NCBI GenBank assembly: GCA_965661105.1
Contig: CBFICR010000006.1
Span: 14,627 to 78,626, forward strand
Reading direction: 5' to 3'
Length of the DNA: 64,000 bases
DNA from: Eutrophocola sp965661105
GTDB taxonomy: Bacteria; Pseudomonadota; Gammaproteobacteria; Pseudomonadales; Pseudohongiellaceae
Part shown: in pieces, positions 30,469 through 39,620 of the stretch
Numbering within the stretch: the stretch's first letter is position 1
How the letters are laid out: every line of letters starts with the position of its first letter
Made by a program: the position numbers and the translations under genes
The notes under the pieces: model-generated
Seen by the model: the letters and a program-made list of their open reading frames with translations, nothing else
Told to the model about the DNA's origin: nothing
The model's database searches: none

Positions 30469-31779
30469 CTATCGCTTGAAGGAACCAATATTTGACTTCT
30501 TCATCAGTGATTCATATTGATGTGACATCAGGTGTGACTGAACCTGAGACATAAAATCCATACAAACAACCACAACAATCAGCAGTGAAGTACCACCCAA
30601 CTGGAAAGGCACATTGGCAGCTACCTGCAGAAACTGCGGCAGTAAACAAATCATCGTAATGTATACAGCACCAAACATAGTCAATCGGGTCATCACACTG
30701 TCCACATAGGTGGCGGTATGCTCACCGGGACGAATGCCGGGAATAAAAGCACCGGACTTTCTCAGGTTGTCTGCAATTTCTTTCGGGTTAAATACCAATG
30801 ATGTATAAAAGAAACAGAATGCAACGATCAAGGTAGCGAACACAAGAATATATAACGGTTGCCCGGGACCAAGAATCAACGCCAGGTCTGCCATCCACTG
30901 CATGCCTTCGTTCTGACCAAACCACTGTCCCAATGAAGCAGGAAACAAAAGAAAGCTACTGGCAAAAATTGCTGGAATAACACCGGCCATATTAACCTTA
31001 AGTGGTAAATGACTTGATTGCCCCTGATACATCTTGCGACCTTGCTGGCGAGGTGCATAGTTCACAGTAATTCTGCGCTGGGCTCTTTCAACAAAGACCA
31101 CACAACCGATAACGGCTGCTGCAATAACCGCTACAACAAATAACGCTATTGGCTGTATCTGGCCTTCGGCAGCCTGTTCAAGAGACTGACCGATTGCTGC
31201 AGGCAATCCAGCGACGATACCGGCAAAAATTAATAATGAGATACCGTTACCGACACCTCTTTCCGTAATCTGTTCACCAAGCCACATCAGGAACATTGCA
31301 CCCGTTACCAGGGAAACAAAAGCAGTAAAGTAAAAACTGAAATTAGCATCAAAAGCCAACTGGGATAGCAGTCCAGTTGTTATAGCCACTGCCTGGATAG
31401 ACGCAAAAAACAAAGCACCATAGCGAGTGTACTGGCTAATTTTACGGCGACCCGACTCGCCTTCCTTTTTCAACTGTTCCAGTTGCGGAGTTGTCGCGGT
31501 GAGCAACTGCATAATAATAGAAGCAGTAATATAAGGCATGATACCCAGAGCAAAGATACTCATGCGCTCGATAGCTCCACCAGAGAACATGTTGAACAGG
31601 CCCAGGAACGTACCCTGGTTCTGATTGAACAATGCCTGCAACTGGTCTGGGTTAATACCTGGAACAGGGATATGAGTCCCGACGCGATATACAATTATCG
31701 CGAACAGCACGAAGACAAGTCTGGCCTTTAATTCTGCCAGCCCGTCAGCCTTGCCCGGTCTCATTCCTGGTGTTGCCAT
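30469..31779 (-). CDS. secY: Preprotein translocase subunit SecY
   Basis: This 436-residue membrane protein has ten predicted helices and typical blocks: RVGTHIPVPGIN in the first periplasmic region, the GIMPYITASIIMQLLT plug/TM2 stretch, GIRPGEHTATYVD in the cytoplasmic loop, and FMSQVQSHLMSHQYESLMKK at the end. SecY forms the protein-conducting channel with SecE (encoded at 57096-57464 in this same block) and SecG. It is the penultimate gene of the spc operon, between rplO and rpmJ. Confidence 0.97.
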   Translation of the reverse strand: MATPGMRPGKADGLAELKARLVFVLFAIIVYRVGTHIPVPGINPDQLQALFNQNQGTFLGLFNMFSGGAIERMSIFALGIMPYITASIIMQLLTATTPQLEQLKKEGESGRRKISQYTRYGALFFASIQAVAITTGLLSQLAFDANFSFYFTAFVSLVTGAMFLMWLGEQITERGVGNGISLLIFAGIVAGLPAAIGQSLEQAAEGQIQPIALFVVAVIAAAVIGCVVFVERAQRRITVNYAPRQQGRKMYQGQSSHLPLKVNMAGVIPAIFASSFLLFPASLGQWFGQNEGMQWMADLALILGPGQPLYILVFATLIVAFCFFYTSLVFNPKEIADNLRKSGAFIPGIRPGEHTATYVDSVMTRLTMFGAVYITMICLLPQFLQVAANVPFQLGGTSLLIVVVVCMDFMSQVQSHLMSHQYESLMKKSNIGSFKR

Positions 31780-31815
31780 TTCTGTGTATTTTCCCTATTA
31801 CCCGTAATATTCGTT

Positions 31816-32310
31816 TTAAGCGTCTGCTTTTGCCGCAGGCTGCTTTTTGGTTTTCTTCGCAGGGACTCTGACTTCAGCTTCTATAACCTTGCCACCGGCG
31901 GCTTCAATAGCGGCTTTAGCGCCTTTTGAAACACCCAGACCTTCGACAGTAACGGCTGTGGTCACGTCACCAGAGAGCATGATTTTCACGAACCTGGTTT
32001 TGCGATTGATAATATTGGCTTTTTCAAGAGTCTCCAGGTTAATCACGCCACCTTCAACCTTGTTCAGCTCCGAAGTACGTACTTCTTCAGTAACGTTACC
32101 AATACGGGAAAAGAAACCGTACTTGGGCACACGTTTCTGCAAAGGCATCTGCCCACCTTCAAAACCCGGACGCACACCGCCACCTGTACGTGACTTTTGA
32201 CCTTTATGGCCACGACCGGCAGTTTTGCCAAAACCGCTGCCTATACCTCGGCCAACACGTTTCTTTTCCTGGACTGAACCAGGAACCGGGGCCAATGTGT
32301 TTAATCGCAT
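31816..32310 (-). CDS. rplO: 50S ribosomal protein L15
   Basis: This 164-residue protein starts MRLNTLAPVPGSVQEKKRVG and has RGIGSGFGKTAGRGHKGQKS, the glycine- and arginine-rich L15 N-terminus that threads into 23S rRNA. I took the ATG at 32310 by family alignment; an ATG three codons upstream (32319) is also possible. The tail is longer than in E. coli and rich in Lys and Ala. Confidence 0.95.
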   Translation of the reverse strand: MRLNTLAPVPGSVQEKKRVGRGIGSGFGKTAGRGHKGQKSRTGGGVRPGFEGGQMPLQKRVPKYGFFSRIGNVTEEVRTSELNKVEGGVINLETLEKANIINRKTRFVKIMLSGDVTTAVTVEGLGVSKGAKAAIEAAGGKVIEAEVRVPAKKTKKQPAAKADA

Positions 32311-32399
32311 GATTGTCATAATTTCTATTCTTTCTATGTAATATCAGTATTTAAGTAAGGTACTTTTCCAGCTTTTCCAGCTTTGTTCTGGTGCCGGCT

Positions 32400-32579
32400 T
32401 CAGGCCACTTCAACCAGGTGGATGACCTTATTGATCATGCCACGCACAGCCGCAGTGTCTTCTACTTCCACGACTTGACGAATACGTCTCAGACCAAGTC
32501 CGGTCAAGCAGGCTTTATGATTTTTTAAAGCACCAATGGAGCTTTTTATCAGTGTGACTTTAACTGTTTTGTTAGCCAT
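32400..32579 (-). CDS. rpmD: 50S ribosomal protein L30
   Basis: This 59-residue protein starts MANKTVKVTLIKSSIG and continues with LTGLGLRRI and the ending VIHLVEVA, as in bacterial L30. It lies between rpsE and rplO in the spc operon. It is short but complete, and its size matches E. coli L30. Confidence 0.95.
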   Translation of the reverse strand: MANKTVKVTLIKSSIGALKNHKACLTGLGLRRIRQVVEVEDTAAVRGMINKVIHLVEVA

Positions 32580-32633
32580 GTTATCTACTCTACTTCCGTC
32601 GTGTTCTTGAATGCGCAGCTACTCAAGAATGGT

Positions 32634-33143
32634 TTAACCAATAATTTCTTCGATAGTCTTGCCGCGTTTTGCTGCTACTTCTTCAGGAGCACGCATCTGC
32701 TGCAAACCTTTGAACGTAGCGCGAACAACGTTCACCGGGTTGGTTGACCCGTAACATTTAGCCAGTACATTATGGACACCAGCCAGTTCAAGAATGGCAC
32801 GCATTGCACCACCGGCAATAACACCAGTACCTTCAGAGGCTGGCTGCATATAAATTTTGGAAGCTCCATGCCTGGCCTTGATTGGATACTGCAAAGTATC
32901 GCCATCAAGTTTTACACTGATCATGTTGCGACGAGCAGCTTCCATGGCTTTCTGGATTGCCAAAGGAACTTCACGCGCTTTGCCACGGCCAAAACCGACT
33001 CGGCCATTACCATCACCAACTGCGGTAAGAGCGGTAAAACCAAAGATACGTCCACCTTTCACCACCTTGGCTACACGGTTGACCTGAATCAGCTTTTCCT
33101 GCATGCCTTCTTCGTTTTTGTTTTGTTCGTTCTTATATGCCAT
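32634..33143 (-). CDS. rpsE: 30S ribosomal protein S5
   Basis: This 169-residue protein has QEKLIQVNRVAKVVKGGRIF and VGFGRGKAREVPLAIQKAME in its N-terminal double-stranded RNA-binding-like domain and the C-terminal LAKCYGSTNPVNVVRAT. S5 shapes the mRNA entry tunnel and decoding fidelity. The charged head (MAYKNEQNKNEEG) is slightly longer than in E. coli. Confidence 0.97.
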   Translation of the reverse strand: MAYKNEQNKNEEGMQEKLIQVNRVAKVVKGGRIFGFTALTAVGDGNGRVGFGRGKAREVPLAIQKAMEAARRNMISVKLDGDTLQYPIKARHGASKIYMQPASEGTGVIAGGAMRAILELAGVHNVLAKCYGSTNPVNVVRATFKGLQQMRAPEEVAAKRGKTIEEIIG

Positions 33144-33160
33144 TTGTATAAACCGTTTTC

Positions 33161-33496
33161 CTAGAATTCCAATCCATTTTCACGCGCAGCATCAGCTAAT
33201 GCTTTTACGCGCCCATGGTACTGATAACCACTACGATCAAATGCGACTGAAGTTACACCTGCCGCTTTGGCTTTCTCAGCAATTTCTTTTCCAACCTGAA
33301 TCGCAGACTCAACATTGCCAGTTTTCTTTTCACCAAGCGAAGTGGCAGTTGCCAACACCTTATGGTCCGGAGAAATTACCTGGGCATAGATATGCCGTGG
33401 GCTTCTGTAGATGCAAAGGCGGTTAACCCGCAGTTCGCTGATCTTGGCGCGCGTTCTTTTTGCGCGTCTCAGACGAGATTTTTTCTTCTCGTTCAT
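33161..33496 (-). CDS. rplR: 50S ribosomal protein L18
   Basis: This 111-residue protein contains the family stretch YRSPRHIYAQVISPD and ends FDRSGYQYHGRVKALADAAR-ENGLEF. L18 binds 5S rRNA with L5 and L25 in the central protuberance. It is 17 bases before rpsE, as in the standard spc operon. Confidence 0.97.
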   Translation of the reverse strand: MNEKKKSRLRRAKRTRAKISELRVNRLCIYRSPRHIYAQVISPDHKVLATATSLGEKKTGNVESAIQVGKEIAEKAKAAGVTSVAFDRSGYQYHGRVKALADAARENGLEF

Positions 33497-33573
33497 AGTG
33501 ATATCTCTTATTCCTGTTGTCTGTTTTCTTTCTGTAAATTTTAACTATTATTTAAATCTATTAAGCCCGACTA

Positions 33574-34107
33574 TTATTTTTTCTTCGCTTCTTTTCTGAA
33601 TACATGCTCATCAGCGTAGCGAATACCCTTGCCCTTATAAGGCTCAGGTGGTCTGAACTCTCTGATTTCAGCAGCAACCTGTCCAACCTGCTGCTTGTCA
33701 GCGCCCTTGATCACAATCTCGGTCTGCGTGGGGGTATCAGCAGTGACGCCCTCTGGCAATTTGTAATCAATTGGATGTGAATAACCCACAACCAGATTAA
33801 CGCTTTTGCCTTCGGCCTTGGCTCTGTAACCAACACCAATCAACTGAAGTTTTTTCTCAAAACCTGCACTTACACCCACAACCATATTGTTTACCAAAGA
33901 CCGGAAGGTACCAGTCATGGCCACAGCTTCCTTGCTTTCTTTCTTTGCGGACAACTTGAGCTGGTTATCTTCATTAACGATATCGACCAGGTCATGAAGT
34001 TGCAGGTTCAATGAACCATTGCTTCCTTTCACTGAAACAAGACCGTTGGCTATATTTACCTCGACACCGCTGGGCAGTTCGACTGGGCTGTTTGCTATTC
34101 TGGACAT
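33574..34107 (-). CDS. rplF: 50S ribosomal protein L6
   Basis: This 177-residue protein has two L6 domains: MSRIANSPVELPSGVEVNIA at the start and YSHPIDYKLPEGVTADTPTQ in the second, ending FRPPEPYKGKGIRYADEHVF with a basic tail. It binds 23S rRNA near the factor-binding site. Confidence 0.97.
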   Translation of the reverse strand: MSRIANSPVELPSGVEVNIANGLVSVKGSNGSLNLQLHDLVDIVNEDNQLKLSAKKESKEAVAMTGTFRSLVNNMVVGVSAGFEKKLQLIGVGYRAKAEGKSVNLVVGYSHPIDYKLPEGVTADTPTQTEIVIKGADKQQVGQVAAEIREFRPPEPYKGKGIRYADEHVFRKEAKKK

Positions 34108-34141
34108 ATTGCTGCTCTTTTAAACTTGATATTTTTATAAA

Positions 34142-34537
34142 TTAAAAAACGGTACAGAGAACTTCGCCACCAATACCGGCACCACGTGCTGCTTTATCAG
34201 TCATCACGCCTTTATTGGTTGAAACTACACTGATACCCAAACCTGCCTGTACTGATGGAATAGCATCTTTACCTGCATAGTGACGCAAACCAGGACGACT
34301 GCCACGATGCAAAGACTCGATAACCGGCTTACCGTTAAAGTATTTCAGCTCAATGGTAAGTTGTGGTTTGACCAGATCATCATTGATCGAATAACCATTG
34401 ATATAGCCTTCCTGCTTGAGTACATCAAGAATGGACTGTTTAATCTTCGAAGACGGGCAGGACACATTGGGAAGACCAGCCATCTGGGCATTCCTGATTC
34501 GTGTCAATAAATCTGCGATTGGGTCTGACATGCTCAT
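34142..34537 (-). CDS. rpsH: 30S ribosomal protein S8
   Basis: This 131-residue protein starts MSMSDPIADLLTRIRNAQMA and ends GIGGEVLCTVF. In enteric bacteria it also represses the spc operon by binding within rplE mRNA. The open frame runs on upstream to 34588 and overlaps rpsN, but the S8 family begins at the SDPIADLL stretch, so I took the ATG at 34537; ATG 34531 is also possible. Confidence 0.96.
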   Translation of the reverse strand: MSMSDPIADLLTRIRNAQMAGLPNVSCPSSKIKQSILDVLKQEGYINGYSINDDLVKPQLTIELKYFNGKPVIESLHRGSRPGLRHYAGKDAIPSVQAGLGISVVSTNKGVMTDKAARGAGIGGEVLCTVF

Positions 34538-34581
34538 ATTTTGTCTATTGCCTCTTGTCTCTTTGACTGCCTGCTTCGTTG

Positions 34582-34887
34582 TTACCAACTAGCCTTGGTC
34601 AGGCCAGGAACATCACCCTTCATGGCATGTTCACGTAATTTATTTCTGCATAAACCAAATTTACGGTATACGCCATGGGGACGACCAGTAACCTGACAAC
34701 GATTGCGCTGGCGGGTAGGACTTGCATCCCTGGGAAGTTTTTGCAGCTTAACCTGTGCTTCCCATTTTTCCTCATCTGAAGCTGTCTGGCTTTTCAAGAC
34801 AGCTTTCAGTGCAGCACGTTTTTCAGCGAACTTGGCGACCATTTTGGTTCGCTTGTGTTCCCTTACAATCATTGAGGTTTTAGCCAT
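34582..34887 (-). CDS. rpsN: 30S ribosomal protein S14, zinc-free form
   Basis: This 101-residue protein starts MAKTSMIVREHKRTKMVAKF and contains LPRDASPTRQRNRCQVTGRP and YRKFGLCRN. Its length and the lack of paired C-x-x-C motifs place it in the long, zinc-independent S14 class. It binds the 16S 3' major domain. It lies between rplE and rpsH. Confidence 0.96.
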   Translation of the reverse strand: MAKTSMIVREHKRTKMVAKFAEKRAALKAVLKSQTASDEEKWEAQVKLQKLPRDASPTRQRNRCQVTGRPHGVYRKFGLCRNKLREHAMKGDVPGLTKASW

Positions 34888-34925
34888 AACTTATATTCTC
34901 TTTAAACCAATATCTGTTCTGAATA

Positions 34926-35483
34926 TCAGGCGCTTGCTGCCTGAGCAGTTTCTTTCAACGGAAAATTCAATGCCCGTAACAAGGCTCTGCCTTCTTCATT
35001 GTTTTTAGCTGTAGTGGTGATAGTAATATCCATACCACGCAGCTTATCAATCTTGTCATATTCAATTTCCGGGAAAATAATCTGCTCGGTAACACCCATT
35101 GCATAATTTCCGCGGCCATCAAATGATTTGGCACTAAGCCCCCTGAAGTCACGAATACGTGGAATGGCAATAGATACCAGACGGTCGAGGAACTCATACA
35201 TTCGCTCGCCTCGCAGGGTTACCTTGCAACCAACCGGCCAGCCTTCACGAACCTTGAAACCAGCAACGGATTTACGAGCCAGATTTACAATTGGCTTCTG
35301 GCCACTGATCTTCGCCATGTCACCCAAGGCATTATCCAGAACCTTTTTGTCACCAAATTCGCCGCTACCCATATTAATCACTACTTTAGTGATTTTGGGC
35401 ACTTGCATTGGGTTTTCATAAGAGAACTGATTCTGCAGTTCCTGAACCACTTTGTTTTTGTAAACGTCTCTTAAACGAGCCAT
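34926..35483 (-). CDS. rplE: 50S ribosomal protein L5
   Basis: This 185-residue protein has VPKITKVVINMGSGEFGDKK and the loop RKSVAGFKVREGWPVGCKVT that contacts P-site tRNA and 5S rRNA, then IFPEIEYDKIDKLRGMDITI. It is a few residues longer than E. coli L5 because of a QAASA tail. Confidence 0.97.
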   Translation of the reverse strand: MARLRDVYKNKVVQELQNQFSYENPMQVPKITKVVINMGSGEFGDKKVLDNALGDMAKISGQKPIVNLARKSVAGFKVREGWPVGCKVTLRGERMYEFLDRLVSIAIPRIRDFRGLSAKSFDGRGNYAMGVTEQIIFPEIEYDKIDKLRGMDITITTTAKNNEEGRALLRALNFPLKETAQAASA

Positions 35484-35537
35484 GATCTTTTTCTAACCTG
35501 TCTGAATTAATCTGTTTTTAAAATAGTAGATTCAATA

Positions 35538-35852
35538 CTAATCAATGACTGAACTGTCAGACTTAAATACCCTGACTTTTTCACCATTTTCGTCAACTCG
35601 AATACCTACACGATCAGCTTTCTCTGTCTTCGAATTAAATATCGCGACATTGGAAACCTGGATAGCTGCTTCTTTTTCAACAATACCACCCTGTTTGCCC
35701 AGATTGGGATTAGGTTTGGTATGGCGTTTAACCATGTTGATACCAGAGACAATCAGGCGGCCATTATCCATAACCCGGGTAACTTTACCGCGCTTGCCCT
35801 TGTCTTTCCCGGCAATCACAATTACTTCATCATCACGTTTCAGTTTCTGCAT
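35538..35852 (-). CDS. rplX: 50S ribosomal protein L24
   Basis: This 104-residue protein has the KOW motif at its N-terminus (DDEVIVIAGKDKGKRGKVTR) followed by KRHTKPNPNLGKQGGIVEKE. L24 starts 50S assembly by binding the 5' domain of 23S rRNA. It lies 38 bases after rplN. Confidence 0.97.
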   Translation of the reverse strand: MQKLKRDDEVIVIAGKDKGKRGKVTRVMDNGRLIVSGINMVKRHTKPNPNLGKQGGIVEKEAAIQVSNVAIFNSKTEKADRVGIRVDENGEKVRVFKSDSSVID

Positions 35853-35890
35853 TGTTGCAATCTCTATCTCTTAATCTGGTTGACGAAGTA

Positions 35891-36259
35891 CTAAAGTACT
35901 TCCGGAGCCAGAGAAATAATTCTCATGAATTTTTCTGTTCGCAATTCCCTGGTAACCGGTCCAAAAACACGTGTACCAATAGGAGCATTCTGGGTGTTTA
36001 GCAGGATGGCCGCATTATCATCAAATTTGATCAGCGAACCATCCGGACGACGCACTCCACTCTTGGTGCGAACAACAAGGGCGCTCAGTACCTGCCCTTT
36101 CTTTACCTTACCCCGTGGAATGGCTTCCTTCACAGTAACCTTGATTACATCACCAATCCTGGCATAACGACGGTGTGATCCACCAAGCACCTTGATGCAC
36201 ATCACTTTTCTAGCGCCGCTGTTGTCTGCAACATCCAAATAGGATTGAACTTGAATCAT
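35891..36259 (-). CDS. rplN: 50S ribosomal protein L14
   Basis: This 122-residue protein starts MIQVQSYLDVADNSGARKVM and ends FMRIISLAPEVL, the full L14 family. It forms an intersubunit bridge and contacts L19. It heads the spc gene group here, after a 99-base gap from rpsQ (36260-36358) in which no clear terminator is seen. Confidence 0.97.
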   Translation of the reverse strand: MIQVQSYLDVADNSGARKVMCIKVLGGSHRRYARIGDVIKVTVKEAIPRGKVKKGQVLSALVVRTKSGVRRPDGSLIKFDDNAAILLNTQNAPIGTRVFGPVTRELRTEKFMRIISLAPEVL

Positions 36260-36358
36260 TTCTACTTCTCCGGGCTTTATATCAGTGATATTTAGCCGCT
36301 CTTATCCTTTTAAACTAAATTCGTTTTTACTACCTACCAGCTCTTAACAAGCTAACAA

Positions 36359-36649
36359 CTAAACAATAGTCGCCTTTTCATCAACAGAAACCAGAGACCA
36401 TGTCTTGGTTTTGGATATCGGGCGCACTTCCTTGATAGTCACTGTATCGCCTTCCTGACACTCATTAGACTCGTCATGGGCATGTAGCCTTGAAGATTTG
36501 GTTACATACTTGCTGTACACAGGATGCTTTACTCGTCTTTCCACGAGCACAGTAATGGACTTATCCATTTTGTTACTGACAACTCTGCCTGTGGCAGTAC
36601 GTGCACGTTTATCTTGTGCTGTTTCGTTAGTTTCGACGGCTTCTGTCAT
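36359..36649 (-). CDS. rpsQ: 30S ribosomal protein S17
   Basis: This 96-residue protein contains TGRVVSNKMDKSITVLVERR and HDESNECQEGDTVTIKEVRP, the OB-fold S17. The head of about 20 residues (MTEAVETNETAQDKRAR) makes it about 12 residues longer than E. coli S17. It ends the S10 group after rpmC. Confidence 0.97.
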   Translation of the reverse strand: MTEAVETNETAQDKRARTATGRVVSNKMDKSITVLVERRVKHPVYSKYVTKSSRLHAHDESNECQEGDTVTIKEVRPISKTKTWSLVSVDEKATIV

Positions 36650-36688
36650 GTCTCTTAAAACCTGTTATTTATATATTGGCCAGTAAAA

Positions 36689-36889
36689 TTACTGGGCACG
36701 TTTTTCATTTATCAGAGTTTTCACTCTGGCAATATTCTTTCGCACACCAGGCATCAGATGAGTCTGACCAAGCTGGCCAGTTGATTTCTGCATACGATAA
36801 TTAAACTGGTCACGAAGCAGTTCAAGCAGTACTTCATTAAGCTCTGCTACTGATTTATCTCTCAGTTCACTGGTTTCATAATTGGCCAT
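36689..36889 (-). CDS. rpmC: 50S ribosomal protein L29
   Basis: This 66-residue protein starts MANYETSELRDKSVAELNEV, with GVRKNIARVKTLINEKR at its end. It forms the docking site for trigger factor and SRP with L23. Its start overlaps the rplP stop by one base. Confidence 0.97.
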   Translation of the reverse strand: MANYETSELRDKSVAELNEVLLELLRDQFNYRMQKSTGQLGQTHLMPGVRKNIARVKTLINEKRAQ

Positions 36890-37302
36890 TACATAACCAC
36901 CCTTTTAGCAAATTTTGTTGCAAACGGAAGCTTTGCTGCAGCCAGAGTAAATGCTTCTTCAGCCAACTCTTCTGTCACACCTTCAATTTCAAACAGTACT
37001 TTTCCAGGCTGAATCTGGGCTACCCAGTATTCAACACTACCCTTACCTTTACCCTGACGAACTTCAAGAGGCTTCTGGGTAATTGGCTTATCCGGAAAAA
37101 CCCGAATCCATATTTTTCCGCCACGTTTTACATGACGTGTCAATGCACGACGAGCAGACTCGATCTGTCGGGCAGTCAGGCGACCACGGCCTATAGCCTT
37201 CAAACCATATTCGCCAAAACTAATAGTGCTGCCACGATGCGCAAGACCACGGTTCCGGCCTTTCATCATTTTGCGAAATTTGGTTCGCTTAGGTTGTAAC
37301 AT
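36889..37302 (-). CDS. rplP: 50S ribosomal protein L16
   Basis: This 137-residue protein starts MLQPKRTKFRKMMKGRNRGL and contains PDKPITQKPLEVRQGKGKGS. The Arg in EVRQGKGKG corresponds to the arginine hydroxylated by RoxA/YcfD in E. coli. It supports the A-site finger and the peptidyl-transferase region. Confidence 0.97.
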   Translation of the reverse strand: MLQPKRTKFRKMMKGRNRGLAHRGSTISFGEYGLKAIGRGRLTARQIESARRALTRHVKRGGKIWIRVFPDKPITQKPLEVRQGKGKGSVEYWVAQIQPGKVLFEIEGVTEELAEEAFTLAAAKLPFATKFAKRVVM

Positions 37303-37315
37303 CCTTAACTACCTC

Positions 37316-37984
37316 TTAAGAATTCTTTTTCGGTTCTGTTTCAACTTCTTCTACAGTATCAAAAACTTCACCCTTGAAGATCCATATCTTGATACCAATA
37401 ATGCCGTAAGTGGTCAGCGCTTCACTGGTGGCATAATCAATGTCTGCCCGCAGTGTATGCAAAGGAACACGGCCTTCGTGATAACGCTCGGATCGTGCAA
37501 TTTCAGCACCCCCTAAACGACCACTCACCTGTACTTTGATGCCCTGTGCACCCTGGCGCATTGCATTTTGCATCACTCGCTTCATGGCACGACGGAACAT
37601 CACGCGACGCTCAAGCTGCTGAGCAACGCTATCAGCTACCAGCTGGGCATCCAGATCAGGTTTACGAATCTCTTCGATATTGATGTGCACAGGCACACCC
37701 ATCTTTTTATGTAATTCATTACGCAGTTTTTCTACGTCTTCGCCTTTTTTGCCGATAACAATTCCGGGCCTGGCGGTAAATACAGTAACACGAGCAGTCT
37801 GAGCCGGACGCTCGATCTCAACTCTGGAAACAGAAGCAGATGCCAGCTTCTTTTTCACCAGATCACGTACTTCCATATCCTCGAGTAAGTATTTGGCATA
37901 GTCTCTGCCACTCGCATACCAGACGGATGTATGTTTCTTAACAATTCCCAGTCTTATGCCTGTCGGGTTTACTTTCTGACCCAT
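37316..37984 (-). CDS. rpsC: 30S ribosomal protein S3
   Basis: This 222-residue protein has MGQKVNPTGIRLGIVKKHTS, the KH domain (RPGIVIGKKGEDVEKLRNEL) and the C-terminal GGAEIARSERYHEGRVPLHT. S3 lines the mRNA entry site and takes part in the helicase activity. The usual overlap with rplP is replaced by a 13-base gap. Confidence 0.97.
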   Translation of the reverse strand: MGQKVNPTGIRLGIVKKHTSVWYASGRDYAKYLLEDMEVRDLVKKKLASASVSRVEIERPAQTARVTVFTARPGIVIGKKGEDVEKLRNELHKKMGVPVHINIEEIRKPDLDAQLVADSVAQQLERRVMFRRAMKRVMQNAMRQGAQGIKVQVSGRLGGAEIARSERYHEGRVPLHTLRADIDYATSEALTTYGIIGIKIWIFKGEVFDTVEEVETEPKKNS

Positions 37985-38065
37985 ATATCCTCTCTTTTTT
38001 AACCTAAGCCTTTAGAGTGTCCGGTAATTCAGAAAATTACCTGCACCAGTATGTATGCGGCCTTT

Positions 38066-38404
38066 TTAGCTGTTATCAGCAACCTTTACAGTAATGTGAC
38101 AAGAGCGTTTCAAAATTCGATCGGCTCTACCCTTTGCTCGAGGACTAATGCGCTTTAACGTCATGGCCTCGTCCACATAAATGGTGGAAACTTTCAGCTC
38201 GTCAATATCAACACCTTCATTGTGTTCGGCATTGGCAATGGCTGAATTCAATACTTTCTTGATCAGCACAGCTGCTTTTTTCGGACTGTAGGAGAGAAGC
38301 TCAAGCGCCTCTTCAACACCCTTTCCACGAATCTGATCAGCAACCAGCCTGGCTTTCTGTGCCGACAATCTGGCTGTACTTAATTTTGCTGAAACTTCCA
38401 TCAT
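38066..38404 (-). CDS. rplV: 50S ribosomal protein L22
   Basis: This 112-residue protein has RLSAQKARLVADQIRGKGVE and the tunnel hairpin region MTLKRISPRAKGRADRILKR. The hairpin lines the exit tunnel where macrolides and stalling peptides act; no deletion is seen there. Two start Met codons stand side by side; the upstream one is used here. Confidence 0.96.
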   Translation of the reverse strand: MMEVSAKLSTARLSAQKARLVADQIRGKGVEEALELLSYSPKKAAVLIKKVLNSAIANAEHNEGVDIDELKVSTIYVDEAMTLKRISPRAKGRADRILKRSCHITVKVADNS

Positions 38405-38447
38405 TCTTACCTCTGTAATCTGTCACTCGTAACCAATAAACTGCGTT

Positions 38448-38720
38448 TTAACGCGATTTCTTATCAGCTGTATGTCCCCGATAGGTTCTGGTGACAACAA
38501 ATTCTCCCAGCTTGTGCCCAACCATGTCCTCAGAAATCAAAACTGGAACATGCTGACGGCCGTTATGAATGGCAATTGTAAGACCAAGCATATCCGGAGA
38601 GATCATGGACCTTCTGGACCAGGTTTTAATAGGCCGTCTGTCATTACTGTCCTGAGCAACCTGCACTTTCTTGAGCAGATGAAGGTCAATAAATGGTCCT
38701 TTTTTTAATGATCTTGGCAC
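38448..38720 (-). CDS. rpsS: 30S ribosomal protein S19
   Basis: This 90-residue protein starts MPRSLKKGPFIDLHLLKKVQ and ends with FVVTRTYRGHTADKKSR. It binds the 30S head next to S13 and follows rplB by 55 bases. Confidence 0.97.
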   Translation of the reverse strand: MPRSLKKGPFIDLHLLKKVQVAQDSNDRRPIKTWSRRSMISPDMLGLTIAIHNGRQHVPVLISEDMVGHKLGEFVVTRTYRGHTADKKSR

Positions 38721-38775
38721 TTTCTATATCCTCTAATGCTTTAAATAAGCATTCTCATTTCTTATCTACTAATTC

Positions 38776-39606
38776 TTACCTGGTCGCACGACGACGTCGA
38801 ATGATCAGCTTATCAGTACGCTTGTTGGTACGTGTCTTATAACCCTTGGTTGGAGTACCCCAAGGAGAAACAGGATGTCTGCCTCCGGAAGTACGACCTT
38901 CACCACCACCATGTGGATGATCAACCGGATTCATGGCAACACCACGAACAGTCGGGCGCACGCCACGCCAGCGTTTGGCACCGGCTTTACCCAAAGAGCG
39001 CAGGCTATGCTCGCTATTTGAGACTTCACCCAGTACAGCACGACAATCAGCTAGAATTTTGCGCATCTCGCCTGAACGCAAACGCAATGTAGCGTACTGC
39101 CCCTCACGTGCTACCAACTGCACTGAAGTACCGGCGCTGCGAGCAATCTGTGCTCCCTTACCTGGCTTCATTTCAATGCAATGCAAAGTACTACCCATAG
39201 GAATATTACGCAGGGGTAGACAGTTGCCTGGTTTCATCGGTGCACTTTCACCGGAAATAATCTCATCACCGACGCTGACTTTGCCTGGCGCGATAATATA
39301 GCGACGTTCGCCGTCGGCATATTTCAGCAGTGCAATGTTTGCAGTGCGGTTAGGATCGTATTCCAGCCTTTCAATAATGGCCGGGATATTGTCCTTGTCA
39401 CGCTTGAAATCTATGATGCGGTACTTCTGTTTATGCCCACCACCACAATGACGACGTGTAATGCGACCCGCATTGTTACGACCACCATTCTTAGACTGTG
39501 CTTCCACCAGAGGAGCATAAGGCGCTCCCTTATGCAGGTCCGGATTTACCACTTTAACGACGAAACGCCGTCCCGGGGAGGTAGGTTTGGATTTAACTAC
39601 TGGCAT
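38776..39606 (-). CDS. rplB: 50S ribosomal protein L2
   Basis: This 276-residue protein has RRFVVKVVNPDLHKGAPYAP at the head, GRNNAGRITRRHCGGGHKQK, and the C-terminal GVAMNPVDHPHGGGEGRTSG that carries the peptidyl-transferase-proximal histidine. L2 is needed for subunit association and peptide bond formation. Confidence 0.97.
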   Translation of the reverse strand: MPVVKSKPTSPGRRFVVKVVNPDLHKGAPYAPLVEAQSKNGGRNNAGRITRRHCGGGHKQKYRIIDFKRDKDNIPAIIERLEYDPNRTANIALLKYADGERRYIIAPGKVSVGDEIISGESAPMKPGNCLPLRNIPMGSTLHCIEMKPGKGAQIARSAGTSVQLVAREGQYATLRLRSGEMRKILADCRAVLGEVSNSEHSLRSLGKAGAKRWRGVRPTVRGVAMNPVDHPHGGGEGRTSGGRHPVSPWGTPTKGYKTRTNKRTDKLIIRRRRATR

Positions 39607-39620
39607 TATCTACGCTCCTG